In this document: positions 12,910-21,709 of the stretch, piece by piece
Layout of the letters: every line of letters begins with the position of its first letter
Numbering within the stretch: the first letter of the stretch is position 1
NCBI RefSeq assembly: GCF_900105055.1
Contig: NZ_FNTA01000004.1
Location: 62,001-126,000 of the forward strand
Length of the DNA: 64,000 bases
Direction of reading: 5' to 3'
From: Amycolatopsis lurida
GTDB lineage: Bacteria > Actinomycetota > Actinomycetes > Mycobacteriales > Pseudonocardiaceae
Notes under the pieces: model-generated
What the model saw: only the letters and a program-made list of their open reading frames with translations
What the model was told of the DNA's origin: nothing
Databases searched by the model: none
Position numbers and translations under genes: made by a program

Positions 12910-13857
12910 ATGCGGGTCGCCATGTTCGGATACCAGACCTGGGGACACCGCACCCTGCGGGCGTTGATCGACGCGGGGCACGACGTCGCCCTCGTCGTCA
13001 CCCACCCGAAGAGTGACCACGCCTACGAGAAGATCTGGTCCGATTCCGTCGCGGACCTCGCCGAGGCCAACGGGATCCGCGCGCTGCTTCGGCAGCGTCC
13101 CGACGACGCGGAACTCCTGGCGGAGCTGAAGGAAGCCGATCTCGACCTGATCGTCGCCAACAACTGGCGCACCTGGCTGCCGCCCGAGATCTTCGAGATG
13201 CCGCGGTACGGCACGCTGAACGTCCACGACTCGCTGCTGCCCGCCTACGCCGGCTTCTCGCCCCTGATCTGGGCGCTCATCAACGGCGAGAAGGAAGTGG
13301 GCCTCACCGCCCACATGATGGACGCCGACCTCGACGCGGGCGACATCGTGCTCCAGCGCTCCGTGCCGGTCGGCCCGAAGGACACGACGACCGATCTGTT
13401 CCACCGGACGGTCGATCTCATCGCGCCGATCACGACCGAGGCCATCGAGCTGATCGCGAGCGGGGACTACACGCCGGTCAAGCAGGATCGGTCGAAGGCG
13501 AGTTTCTTCCACAAGCGCGCTCTCGAAGACAGCCTCATCGACTGGTCCTGGCCCGCCGAGGAGATCGAGCGGCTGGTGCGCGCCCAGTCCGACCCGTACC
13601 CCAACGCCTTCACCTACCACCGCGGGAAGCAGCTGCGCGTGATTCGTTCGTCGGTTTCGGTGGGCCGCTACGGCGGCACCCCCGGCCGGATCTTCATCCG
13701 TGAGGGTGAAGGCGTCGTGATCGTCGCCGGACCGGAGTCGCGCCGGGGCCGGTCGCACGGGCTCGTCATCGAGCGGGTGCGGACCGAGGACGGCACCGAA
13801 TTGGCCGCGAACGAGTACTTCCGGACCATGGGCGGTTATCTGACCTCGCGTCCCTAG
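12910..13857 (+). CDS. Methionyl-tRNA formyltransferase-like N-formyltransferase (siderophore hydroxamate formylation)
   Basis: The 315-residue protein has the formyltransferase fold. The catalytic Asn-His-Asp set is visible in the segment around VANNWRTWLP and in NVHDSLLPAYAGFSP, with the downstream Asp in DADLDAGDIV. A C-terminal domain of the type shared with Fmt and ArnA follows. In coelichelin and scabichelin pathways such enzymes move formyl from N10-formyl-tetrahydrofolate to N5-hydroxyornithine, giving a hydroxamate. It is divergent from the monooxygenase/NRPS genes across the iron box, and the context argues strongly for siderophore work rather than initiator tRNA. The start is ATG after AGGAGGAG. 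Confidence 0.88.
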   Translation: MRVAMFGYQTWGHRTLRALIDAGHDVALVVTHPKSDHAYEKIWSDSVADLAEANGIRALLRQRPDDAELLAELKEADLDLIVANNWRTWLPPEIFEMPRYGTLNVHDSLLPAYAGFSPLIWALINGEKEVGLTAHMMDADLDAGDIVLQRSVPVGPKDTTTDLFHRTVDLIAPITTEAIELIASGDYTPVKQDRSKASFFHKRALEDSLIDWSWPAEEIERLVRAQSDPYPNAFTYHRGKQLRVIRSSVSVGRYGGTPGRIFIREGEGVVIVAGPESRRGRSHGLVIERVRTEDGTELAANEYFRTMGGYLTSRP

Positions 13858-13897
13858 GGTGTGCTCACGGTTCGACAGCCACCCTGGAGGGACAGTC

Positions 13898-14335
13898 ATG
13901 CCGGAGAAGATGACCGACGAGCAGCGCCGCGCCTTCCTCGCCGAAGGCACCCGCACCGCCGTCTTCGCGACGGTCCGCCCGGACGGCAGGCCGCACGCGG
14001 TCCCGATCTGGTTCGCCCTCGACGGGGACGACATCCTGGTCAACCTCGGCGAGGACTCCGTCAACGGCAAGGCGCTCAAGGAGAATCCGCGCGTCTCGGT
14101 GGTCGCCGACGACCCGGTTCCGCCTTATTCGTTCGTGAGCGTGGAAGGGGTGGCGGAGATGGTTTCGGACCCGGACGGCATCCGCGCGGGTTCGGAGTCG
14201 ATCGCGCGGCGGTACCTCGGCGAAGCGGGGCAGGAGGCCATCGACGGCTGGCTCCCCTACGCGACTTCGCCGGGGAAGGTGATCGTGCGGGTGCGGCCTG
14301 AGCGTTTCGTGGCGATCGCGAAGGTCGGCGGCTGA
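13898..14335 (+). CDS. Pyridoxamine 5'-phosphate oxidase-fold (F420/FMN) protein
   Basis: The 145-residue single-domain split-barrel protein contains features typical of small PPOX-class F420-dependent oxidoreductases: FATVRPDGRPHAVPIWF at the start, an NGKALKENPRVSV segment, and the C-terminal KVIVRVRPERFVAI. The ATG is preceded by TGGAGGGA. It lies 40 bases after the formyltransferase gene on the same strand and may be read through from it, but nothing ties it to siderophore chemistry. Substrate unknown. Confidence 0.8.
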   Translation: MPEKMTDEQRRAFLAEGTRTAVFATVRPDGRPHAVPIWFALDGDDILVNLGEDSVNGKALKENPRVSVVADDPVPPYSFVSVEGVAEMVSDPDGIRAGSESIARRYLGEAGQEAIDGWLPYATSPGKVIVRVRPERFVAIAKVGG

Positions 14336-14372
14336 GGTCGCTTCGGTCTCGGCACCGCCCTTGCCTGGCCGA

Positions 14373-14585
14373 GTCCGTGAAGGCCCCTTCCCTACCCTGA
14401 AAGTAGGCAAAGTCGGCCTTCACGGACGGTGATCACCATGTGCGCCCCACAGGTACCAGCAGTCACAGCGACAGCGCGTGAAGGACCCCTTCCCTCGGCT
14501 CAGCCGAAGAAACTCGCCCTTCACACTTCGCCCAGTACATGAAGGCCCCCTTCCTTTCGCCTATGTACAGGAAGGGGGCCTTCAT
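14373..14585. repeat. Array of three intergenic hairpins with GTGAAGG / CCTTCAC arms
   Basis: This fills most of the 350-base gap before the next gene. Hairpin 1: perfect 13-bp arms at 14373-14385 and 14415-14427. Hairpin 2: 7-bp outer arms at 14478-14484 and 14518-14524, with an inner CGGCT-c-AGCCG stem. Hairpin 3: perfect 17-bp arms at 14539-14555 and 14569-14585. All share a (G/A)TGAAGG...CCTTCA(C/T) outer core and a C-rich/TTCC inner part, so they look like copies of one repetitive element. They may also terminate transcription from the left. No coding signal was seen here. Confidence 0.8.
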
Positions 14586-14687
14586 ATACTCCGGCGGACT
14601 CGTGATCGGACGGCCCACTCGCGGACTGATGTACCGCCGAGCGGGAGCCCCCTGGCCGCCGCCACCATCCGGCGCCAGGATGACCTC

Positions 14688-16793
14688 GTGGCCGAGATCG
14701 TTTTCGACGAGAACACCCGTTCCTGGCTCATGAACACGTCAGCCACGAGCTACGCGCTCAGGCTGGCCGAGGACGACACACCCTCCCATGTCTACTGGGG
14801 ACCGGCGCTCACCGCCGACCAGCTCGCCGACTTGCTCCCCCGGACCAAAGAGCGCTGGGACGCCTTCAACGATCCCAACGAGGGACTCGACGAACTCGCC
14901 GCCGACGGCGGCACCCGTTACTGGACACCCGCCCTCCAGGTCCGGTTCGCCGACGGGACCCGGGCGCTCGAATGGCGGTACGTCGGCCACGAGATCGACG
15001 GCGGGCAGTTGCGCGTCCGCTTCCGCGATCGCCACTACCCCCTCCGGATCACGCTCGGCTACCGTGTCCCGGAGGGCACCGACGTCATCGAGCGCTGGAC
15101 CGAACTCGGCCACGACGGCACGGACGGCCCGATCGAGATCATCCGGGCCGATTCGGCGACCTGGGTCGTGCCGGACCGGCCGGACTACCGGATCAGTCAC
15201 GTCACCGGCCGCTGGGCGGCCGAAAGCCAACTGCTCCGCGAGCCCGTTCCCCACGGCGAAACGACGTTCGGCAGCAGGCGCGGCATCACGAGTCATCACG
15301 CCAATCCCTGGGTGATGCTCGACGACGGCGAGACGACCGAGCGCCACGGCGAGGTCTACAGCGCCGTGCTCGCATGGAGCGGTTCGTGGCGGATCACCAC
15401 CACCCGCTCGTCCACCGGCCGCCTCACGGTGACCGGCGGGTTCGGCCAGGACGGCGTCGTCCCCCGGCTCGCCCCCGGCGGCACGCTCACCACACCGGTT
15501 TTCGCCGGGTTGTACACCGACGGCGGATTCGGCGCCGCGAGCCGCGCCTGGCACGCGTACGCGATCGGTCATGTCCTCCCGCATCCAGGCGAGCTCCGGC
15601 CGGTGCTCTACAACTCCTGGGAGGCAACGGGTTTCGACGTCACGGAGGCCGGGCAACGCGCGCTGGCACACAAGGCGGCGGCGCTCGGCGCGGAACTGTT
15701 CGTGGTGGACGACGGCTGGTTCGGCGCCCGGAACGGTGACCATGCCGGCCTCGGCGACTGGCACGTCAACCGGGACAAGTTCCCCGGCGGTCTCGAACCT
15801 CTCGTCCGGGAAGTGCACGAGCTCGGCATGAAGTTCGGGCTCTGGGTCGAACCCGAAATGGTCAATCCGGACAGCGATCTCCACCGCACCCACCCCGACT
15901 GGGTCCTCCACCATCCACATCGGACACGGTCGGAACTCCGGCGGCAGCTGGTGCTCAACTTCGCCCGCCCGGACGTCGCCGAGTGGGCGTTCGGCACGCT
16001 GGACACCCTCGTCGGCACGCACGGGATCGACTTCCTGAAATGGGACATGAACCGCCCGTTCAGCGAGGCGGGCTGGCCCGCCGACAGCGATCCGGACAGG
16101 CTGTGGGTGGACCACACTCGCTCCGTCTACGCGATCATGGACCGCCTGCGCGCCCGCCATCCCGAGCTGCGGATCGAGGCGTGCAGTGGCGGTGGCGGCC
16201 GGATCGATTTCGGGATCATCGCCAGGACGGACCAGGTCTGGACTTCCGACAACACCGACGCGCTCGACCGGCTCGTCATCCAGCACGGCTACGGCCAGAT
16301 GTACCCGGCGCGCGCGATGTCGGCGTGGGTCACCGACGATCCCAACTTCGTCACCCGGCGATCCACGCCGCTGCGCTTCCGGTTCCACGTCGCGATGACG
16401 GGTGTACTCGGCATCGGCGGCGACATCGTGAAGTGGTCCGAGGAGGATCTGGACCACGCGCGCGAACAGATCGCGCTGTACAAGGAGATCCGGCCGATCG
16501 TCCAGCACGGCAGGCTCCACCGTCTCGTACCGCCTGCCACCGACGGCGTCTCCGCGCTGCAGTACGTGGCGGCCGACGGCGGACGCGCGGTGGTCTTCGT
16601 GTTCCGGCAAGCGGCACATTTCCACACTCACGAACGACCGGTCCGGCTCGACGGTCTCGACCCCTCCGCCCGCTACCGCGAAGAGGACACCGGAAAGGTG
16701 TGGCACGGTGCCTCGCTCCTGGCACACGGCCTGTTCCCCGGTTTGCCGGAGGGAGATTTCGCCAGCGCGGTAGTCCGTTTGACCAAGGTCTGA
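14688..16793 (+). CDS. Alpha-galactosidase, glycoside hydrolase family 36
   Basis: The 701-residue length is normal for GH36. The nucleophile motif LKWDMNRPF (Asp 453) and the acid/base motif VWTSDNTDA (Asp 521) are both present, along with the upstream WVEPEM and CSGGGGRID segments. It hydrolyses terminal alpha-1,6-galactose from melibiose/raffinose-type sugars. There is no signal peptide, so it is cytoplasmic. I chose the GTG at 14688, preceded by CCAGGA, because homology-like sequence (AEIVFDENTRSW) begins there; the open frame extends upstream into the hairpin array, which is unlikely to be coding. The sugar importer that follows probably supplies its substrate. Confidence 0.9.
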   Translation: MAEIVFDENTRSWLMNTSATSYALRLAEDDTPSHVYWGPALTADQLADLLPRTKERWDAFNDPNEGLDELAADGGTRYWTPALQVRFADGTRALEWRYVGHEIDGGQLRVRFRDRHYPLRITLGYRVPEGTDVIERWTELGHDGTDGPIEIIRADSATWVVPDRPDYRISHVTGRWAAESQLLREPVPHGETTFGSRRGITSHHANPWVMLDDGETTERHGEVYSAVLAWSGSWRITTTRSSTGRLTVTGGFGQDGVVPRLAPGGTLTTPVFAGLYTDGGFGAASRAWHAYAIGHVLPHPGELRPVLYNSWEATGFDVTEAGQRALAHKAAALGAELFVVDDGWFGARNGDHAGLGDWHVNRDKFPGGLEPLVREVHELGMKFGLWVEPEMVNPDSDLHRTHPDWVLHHPHRTRSELRRQLVLNFARPDVAEWAFGTLDTLVGTHGIDFLKWDMNRPFSEAGWPADSDPDRLWVDHTRSVYAIMDRLRARHPELRIEACSGGGGRIDFGIIARTDQVWTSDNTDALDRLVIQHGYGQMYPARAMSAWVTDDPNFVTRRSTPLRFRFHVAMTGVLGIGGDIVKWSEEDLDHAREQIALYKEIRPIVQHGRLHRLVPPATDGVSALQYVAADGGRAVVFVFRQAAHFHTHERPVRLDGLDPSARYREEDTGKVWHGASLLAHGLFPGLPEGDFASAVVRLTKV

Positions 16794-16852
16794 GCGCGGC
16801 GATAGATCAGATGTATCGGCCATTTTTCGCGCTCTCGGCCCGCAAACGCCGC

Positions 16853-16881
16853 TTGACATCCCCCTAGACATCCGATCGAAT
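16853..16881 (+). promoter_or_regulatory. Candidate promoter of the sugar-transport operon
   Basis: TTGACA (16853-16858) is followed 17 bases later by TCGAAT (16876-16881), a plausible -35/-10 pair about 40 bases before the lipoprotein start. The heptamer GACATCC occurs twice, 12 bases apart (16855 and 16867), within this promoter and could be a regulator site. Proposed by eye only. Confidence 0.4.
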
Positions 16882-16919
16882 GCCGTCGTATATGAGACCG
16901 CGAGAAGGGTGACTGGGGC

Positions 16920-18191
16920 ATGAGAAGGTCCTTCGCGTTGGGAGCCGCGCTACTCCTCGCCGCGAGCCTCACCGGATGCACGGTCGGCGGCGGGACGAGC
17001 GCATCCGGCAACGAGATCACCTTCCTCACGTTCGAGACGCCGAACCTCCCACCGTCCTATTGGGACTCCGCGATCCAACGCGTCACCGACCGCAATCCCG
17101 GCCTGAGCGTGAAGAAACTGGTCGCCCCGTCGACCGACCGCACCGGCTACGCCAAGCAATTGTTGCAGTCCGGCCAGTTCCCGGACGTCGCGATCGCCGT
17201 CGACTCGGCCGGTTTCGCCGAATCGGGCAACCTCTACGCGTGGACGCCCGAGGAGCTCAACGACTTCCAGTTCCCCGCGGCCAACCCGATCAAGGGCGGG
17301 CACCACCAGCTGCCCGCCAACACCCAGACCATCCCGCCGATCTACTACAACAAGAAGCTCTTCGCCGACGCCGGGATCACGTCGGCACCGAAGACGTGGA
17401 ACGAACTCCTGGCCGCGTCGGAGAAACTGAAGGCGAAGGGCATCACTCCGTTCACCATCGGCGGTGGCAAGGAGGGGTTCCCGTCCGCGATGCTGCTGGA
17501 CGGCCTGGTCAGCGTCGACGTCTACGGCACGACACCGGACTGGCTTTCCCAGCGGCGAGCCGACAAGGTCAAGTTCACCGATCCGGCGTTCCAGCGGGCG
17601 TTCGGCAAGTTCGCCGACCTGGTGGCCAAGGGCTACCTCGACAAGACCCAGGTCTCGCGGGACTACTCGGCGACCGAGGCGGCCTTCCTCGACGGCGAGG
17701 GCGCGATGTACCCGATGGGCAACTGGTTCGCCGCCAGTGCCGACGCCAAGAAGCCGCCGTTCGAGATCGGCGTCTTCAACTTCCCTTCCGAGGACGGAAA
17801 ACTCGTCGTTCCCGCTTACACCGGTGGCGGCATCGTCGTCAACGCGAAGTCGCGGCACCTCGACGCGGCAAGGAAGTTCGCGCTCGCGTTCCAGCTCGAC
17901 AAGGAGCAGATCGACGCCTCGGTCAAGGCCGACGGCCTGTTCCCCGCGGTCAAGGGCTACACGCCGCCCTCCGAGGTCGGCCCGGTCTTCAAGGCGGGCT
18001 ACGACTTGTATCAGGAAGCCGTCGCGAAGAACGCGGTGGTGAACGCCTTCAGCTGGGAAACCGCGGACGACGGTCTCCTGCCGGGGATGAAGGACAAGGT
18101 CTACCAGGCCGCGCAGGACGTCATCACCGGCCGCAAAACGGTGGCCGACGCGTGCGCGTTCCTGGACACCGAATGGGCGAAGGCGCGCTGA
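16920..18191 (+). CDS. Sugar ABC transporter substrate-binding lipoprotein
   Basis: The 423-residue protein has a lipoprotein signal peptide: MRRSFALG, a hydrophobic stretch, then the lipobox LTGC near residues 17-20. The mature part has the features of cluster-B extracellular sugar-binding proteins, including the YYNKKLFADAGI segment, a WNELLAA helix and repeated aromatic residues. It is anchored outside the membrane and hands sugar to the two permeases that follow. The ATG overlaps the end of GGGGC and is led by GAAGGGTGACTGG. Its position after the alpha-galactosidase gene suggests an alpha-galactoside substrate. Confidence 0.9.
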   Translation: MRRSFALGAALLLAASLTGCTVGGGTSASGNEITFLTFETPNLPPSYWDSAIQRVTDRNPGLSVKKLVAPSTDRTGYAKQLLQSGQFPDVAIAVDSAGFAESGNLYAWTPEELNDFQFPAANPIKGGHHQLPANTQTIPPIYYNKKLFADAGITSAPKTWNELLAASEKLKAKGITPFTIGGGKEGFPSAMLLDGLVSVDVYGTTPDWLSQRRADKVKFTDPAFQRAFGKFADLVAKGYLDKTQVSRDYSATEAAFLDGEGAMYPMGNWFAASADAKKPPFEIGVFNFPSEDGKLVVPAYTGGGIVVNAKSRHLDAARKFALAFQLDKEQIDASVKADGLFPAVKGYTPPSEVGPVFKAGYDLYQEAVAKNAVVNAFSWETADDGLLPGMKDKVYQAAQDVITGRKTVADACAFLDTEWAKAR

Positions 18192-18198
18192 CACCACG

Positions 18199-19086
18199 AT
18201 GGGGAGAAAACCGATCCTGCCGCGGGTGTGGCATTTCGCCTCGTTCGGCGCGCCCGGTGTCGTCATCTACCTCTGCTTCGTCATGGCGCCGATCCTCATC
18301 AGTTTCGGCTACAGCCTGACGAACCACAATCCGTTCGACCCGCCCGCGGAATTCGTGGGGCTCGAGAACTACCGGCTGCTGTTCCAGGACGAACAATTCC
18401 TGACCGCGCTCCGGGTCACGACGATCCTGACCGTGATCGTCGTGGTCGTCCCGAACGTGCTCGGGCTCGGCGTCGCGGTGCTGCTCGACCGGAAAGGCCG
18501 GCTGTACAACGTTTTGCGCAGCGTGTTCTTCACGCCCGTGATCCTCAGCTCGGTCGTGGTCAGCATCATCTGGACGAAGCTGCTCGACGATCGGGGCCCG
18601 GTCAACGACGCGCTCCGCGCCCTCGGCGTCGAGCATCCGCCGGGCTGGCTTTCGGATCCGGACCTCGCGCTGTACTCGGTCGCGTCGATCGTGTGCTGGC
18701 AGATGCTGGGGTTCTGCGTGGTCGTGTACCTCGCGGGCCTGCAGGGTGTCCCGGCCGAACTGCTGGAGGCCGCGGAGATCGACGGCGCCGGACCGGTCCG
18801 GCGGTTCCGCGCGGTGACCTGGCCACTGCTCGCGCCGTCACTGACGATCAACACCGTCGTCCTGCTGATCTCGGCGTTCAAGACCTACGACTACGTCAAG
18901 GTGGTCACCAACGGCGGGCCCGGTTCCGGGACCACGGCCACCATCGCGTTCGCTGTCCTCGCCACCGGCCTCGACGCGAACCATGTCGGCTACGCGTCCG
19001 CGATGGCCGTGGTGATGCTGGTGATCGTGGCGACGCTGACCACGATCGTGCTGCGGTTCCTGCGGCGACGGGAGGTGGACCTGTGA
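18199..19086 (+). CDS. Sugar ABC transporter permease (MalF/UgpA type)
   Basis: The 295-residue membrane protein has about six hydrophobic segments and the cytoplasmic EAA loop ELLEAAEIDGAGPVRRF that docks the ATPase. It starts 7 bases after the lipoprotein stop. Its TGA overlaps the GTG start of the second permease, so the two are translationally coupled. No ATPase gene is nearby; actinobacterial sugar importers commonly share a multitasking ATPase such as MsiK, which I infer here. Confidence 0.9.
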   Translation: MGRKPILPRVWHFASFGAPGVVIYLCFVMAPILISFGYSLTNHNPFDPPAEFVGLENYRLLFQDEQFLTALRVTTILTVIVVVVPNVLGLGVAVLLDRKGRLYNVLRSVFFTPVILSSVVVSIIWTKLLDDRGPVNDALRALGVEHPPGWLSDPDLALYSVASIVCWQMLGFCVVVYLAGLQGVPAELLEAAEIDGAGPVRRFRAVTWPLLAPSLTINTVVLLISAFKTYDYVKVVTNGGPGSGTTATIAFAVLATGLDANHVGYASAMAVVMLVIVATLTTIVLRFLRRREVDL

Positions 19087-19901
19087 CCACGAAACTCCGG
19101 CCCGCCGCGGCGATCCTGGCGAGCGCGCTCTTCGCCGTGCCGCTGTACTACGTGCTCGTCAACGTCTTCAAACCCGGCGATCGGATCGCCCAGGAGCCGG
19201 CGTCGGTCCCGCTGCCACCGACGCTGTCCAACATCCACGCCGTCCTCACGCGGCCCGACGGCCTGTTCTGGGTGAGCCTGGCGAACAGCGTGCTCGTCAC
19301 CCTGCTGTCGATCATCGTGCTGACGGTGCTGTCGGCCATGCTCGGGCATTACCTCGCGCGTTCCGGCAAGCGTTGGACCAAGGTGCTCACGCTGATTCTG
19401 CTGGCGGGTCTGATGATCCCGCCCCAGGTGATCCTGATCCCGGTCACCGAGGTGCTGCGGCTGACCGGGCTGATGGCGACGATCCAGGGCTTGGTGCTGT
19501 TCAACGTCGGCTACTACGTGCCGTTCGGTGTCTTCGTGTTCACCGGGTTCATCCGCGGGGTGCCGGTGGAACTCGAGGAGGCCGCCCTGCTCGACGGCGC
19601 GAGCAGGACACAGGTGTTCTGGCGGATCGTGTTCCCGCTGCTGCGCCCGGCCACGGCGAGTGTGCTGATCTTCCTCGGGGTGTGGATCTGGAACGATTTC
19701 ATCGATCCGCTGATCATCCTCGGCCCCAGCCAGGGCACGACGATCACCACCGGGATCTACCGCTCGATCGGGCAGTACCAGGCGGATCTCGGCAGCGTGT
19801 TCGCGCTGATGTTCCTGGCGACCCTTCCGGTGCTGATCTTCTACCTGGCGTTGCAGAAGCAGTTCGTGAAAGGGCTCACCGGCGGCGCCACCAAGGGCTG
19901 A
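19083..19901 (+). CDS. Sugar ABC transporter permease (MalG/UgpE type)
   Basis: The 272-residue inner-membrane permease starts at a GTG embedded in the stop of the preceding gene (GTGA). It has the EAA loop ELEEAALLDGASRTQVF followed by WRIVFPLLRPA, typical of the MalG family, and about six membrane segments. It completes the importer. The operon ends here; a 24-base gap separates it from the convergent ABC-F gene. Confidence 0.9.
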   Translation: MTTKLRPAAAILASALFAVPLYYVLVNVFKPGDRIAQEPASVPLPPTLSNIHAVLTRPDGLFWVSLANSVLVTLLSIIVLTVLSAMLGHYLARSGKRWTKVLTLILLAGLMIPPQVILIPVTEVLRLTGLMATIQGLVLFNVGYYVPFGVFVFTGFIRGVPVELEEAALLDGASRTQVFWRIVFPLLRPATASVLIFLGVWIWNDFIDPLIILGPSQGTTITTGIYRSIGQYQADLGSVFALMFLATLPVLIFYLALQKQFVKGLTGGATKG

Positions 19902-19925
19902 CCCGCGTTTGGTCCTCTGAAATGC

Positions 19926-21563
19926 TCAGAGCTCCGTGACCTTGCCGTCGGCGACTTCCAGCCGCCGCGTCGTCGCCACCGCGTCCAGCATCCGGCGGTC
20001 GTGCGTCACCAGCAGCAACGTCCCCGGATACTCCGCCAGCGCCGACTCCAGTTGCTCTATCGCGGGCAGGTCGAGGTGGTTCGTCGGTTCGTCGAGCACG
20101 AGCAGGTTCACCCCGCGCGCCTGCAGCAGCGCCAGCGCGGACCGGGTCCGCTCCCCCGGCGACAACGTGGCCGCGGACCGGAGCACGTGCGCGGCCTTGA
20201 GCCCATACTTCGCCAGCAGCGTCCGCACATCGGCGTCGGCCAGTTCCGGGACCTCCCGGGCGAACGCCTCGACCAGCGGAAGGTCACCAAGGAACAGCTT
20301 CCGCGCCTGGTCGACCTCACCGACCACCACACCGGAACCGAGTGACGCGGCGCCTTCGTCGACCTGGACGCGTCCGAGCAGCGCGGCGAGCAGCGTCGAC
20401 TTCCCGGCGCCGTTGGCCCCGGTGATCGCGACCTTGTCCGCCCAGTCGATCTGCAGGTCCACCGGGCCGAGGGTGAACTCGCCCCGCCGCACCACCGCGC
20501 CACGCAGGGTCGCCACGACCGCGCCCGCCCTGGGCGCGGCGGCGATCTCCATCCGCAGTTCCCATTCCTTGCGCGGTTCCTCGACGACTTCGAGCCGCTC
20601 GATCATGCGATCGGTCTGCCGGGCCTTCGACGCCTGCTTCTCCGTCGCCTCGCTCCGGAACTTGCGGCCCACCTTGTCGTTGTCGGTGGCCTTGCGCCGG
20701 GCGTTCTTGACGCCCTTCTCCATCCACGACCGCTGCATGGCGCCACGGGCTTCGAGCGAGGCCTTGGTGTTCGCGAACTCCTCGTACTCCTCGCGGGCGT
20801 GCCGCCGCGCGACGGCGCGTTCCTCCAGGTACGAGTCGTAACCGCCGCCGTAGGTCCGCACCTGCTGCTGCGCGTAGTCGAGTTCGACGACGCGATCCAC
20901 GGTGCGGGCGAGGAATTCGCGGTCGTGGCTGACCAGCACGGTCCCGGCACGCAACCCGGTCACGAACCGCTCGAGCCGTTCCAGCCCGTCGAGGTCGAGG
21001 TCGTTGGTCGGCTCGTCGAGCAGGAAGATGTCGTACCGGCTCAGCAGCAGGGAAGCCATTCCCGCGCGGGCCGCCTGCCCGCCCGACAACGACAGCATCG
21101 GTTGGTCGAGGTTCACGGTGAGCCCGAGATCCGCGACGACCTCGCCCGCCCTGTCGTCCAGGTCGGCCCCGCCGAGCGCGAGCCAGCGGTCGAGCGCGAG
21201 ACCGTACGCGTCGTCCGCGCCGGGTTCGCCCGCGGTGAGCGCTTCGGTGGCGGCGTCGAGCGCGGCCTGTGCGGCGGTGACGCCGGTGCGCCTGGAGAGG
21301 AACGCGCGGACGGACTCACCCTCACGGCGTTCCGGCTCCTGCGGGAGGTGACCGACGGTGGCCGTCGGCGGGTTCAGCCGTACGCTGCCCTCTTCCGGCG
21401 GGACCAGGCCACCGAGGGTCTTCAGCAGGGTCGACTTGCCCGCACCGTTGACCCCGACGAGACCGATCACTTCGCCGGGCGCGACGACCAGGTCGAGACC
21501 GGAGAACAGGACACGGTCGCCGTGGCCGGCGGCGAGATTCTTGGCAACGAGTGTGGCGCTCAT
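19926..21563 (-). CDS. ABC-F family ATP-binding protein
   Basis: The 545-residue soluble protein has two ABC domains and no membrane segments. Walker A motifs are GVNGAGKST (N-terminal domain) and GANGAGKST (C-terminal domain); signatures are LSGGQAARAGMASL and LSPGERTRSALALL; each domain has a LLDEPTN/VLDEPTNHLDL Walker B. A charged inter-domain linker contains arginine/lysine-rich helices. ABC-F proteins act on the ribosome in translation or antibiotic resistance. The start is the ATG at 21563 (MSATLVAKNL); upstream in-frame codons lack homology-like sequence. Whether it is housekeeping or a resistance protein cannot be told from sequence. Confidence 0.9.
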   Translation of the reverse strand: MSATLVAKNLAAGHGDRVLFSGLDLVVAPGEVIGLVGVNGAGKSTLLKTLGGLVPPEEGSVRLNPPTATVGHLPQEPERREGESVRAFLSRRTGVTAAQAALDAATEALTAGEPGADDAYGLALDRWLALGGADLDDRAGEVVADLGLTVNLDQPMLSLSGGQAARAGMASLLLSRYDIFLLDEPTNDLDLDGLERLERFVTGLRAGTVLVSHDREFLARTVDRVVELDYAQQQVRTYGGGYDSYLEERAVARRHAREEYEEFANTKASLEARGAMQRSWMEKGVKNARRKATDNDKVGRKFRSEATEKQASKARQTDRMIERLEVVEEPRKEWELRMEIAAAPRAGAVVATLRGAVVRRGEFTLGPVDLQIDWADKVAITGANGAGKSTLLAALLGRVQVDEGAASLGSGVVVGEVDQARKLFLGDLPLVEAFAREVPELADADVRTLLAKYGLKAAHVLRSAATLSPGERTRSALALLQARGVNLLVLDEPTNHLDLPAIEQLESALAEYPGTLLLVTHDRRMLDAVATTRRLEVADGKVTEL

Positions 21564-21709
21564 GAGATCGGTAAGTCTACGGGGGCCGATTGAACAGCTC
21601 GTGGTCCCTCGGAAGAGTGGCAAGTATCCAAGCGATCACGGAACGTGGGTAACCTGGTTGTTCTTCTGGACCCGAACGAATCCCCGAGCATTGAGGTCGG
21701 TGACAGCAA

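Noticed and set aside
12880..14079. A 399-codon minus-strand frame over the formyltransferase gene
   Set aside because: It is antisense to a gene with clear catalytic motifs and its composition is shadow-like.
14478..14687. Upstream extension of the alpha-galactosidase frame
   Set aside because: It translates the hairpin repeat array, has no ribosome site, and homology-like sequence starts only at the GTG at 14688.
14739..16871. A 710-codon minus-strand frame opposite the alpha-galactosidase
   Set aside because: No motif or credible start. The plus frame contains the full GH36 active site.
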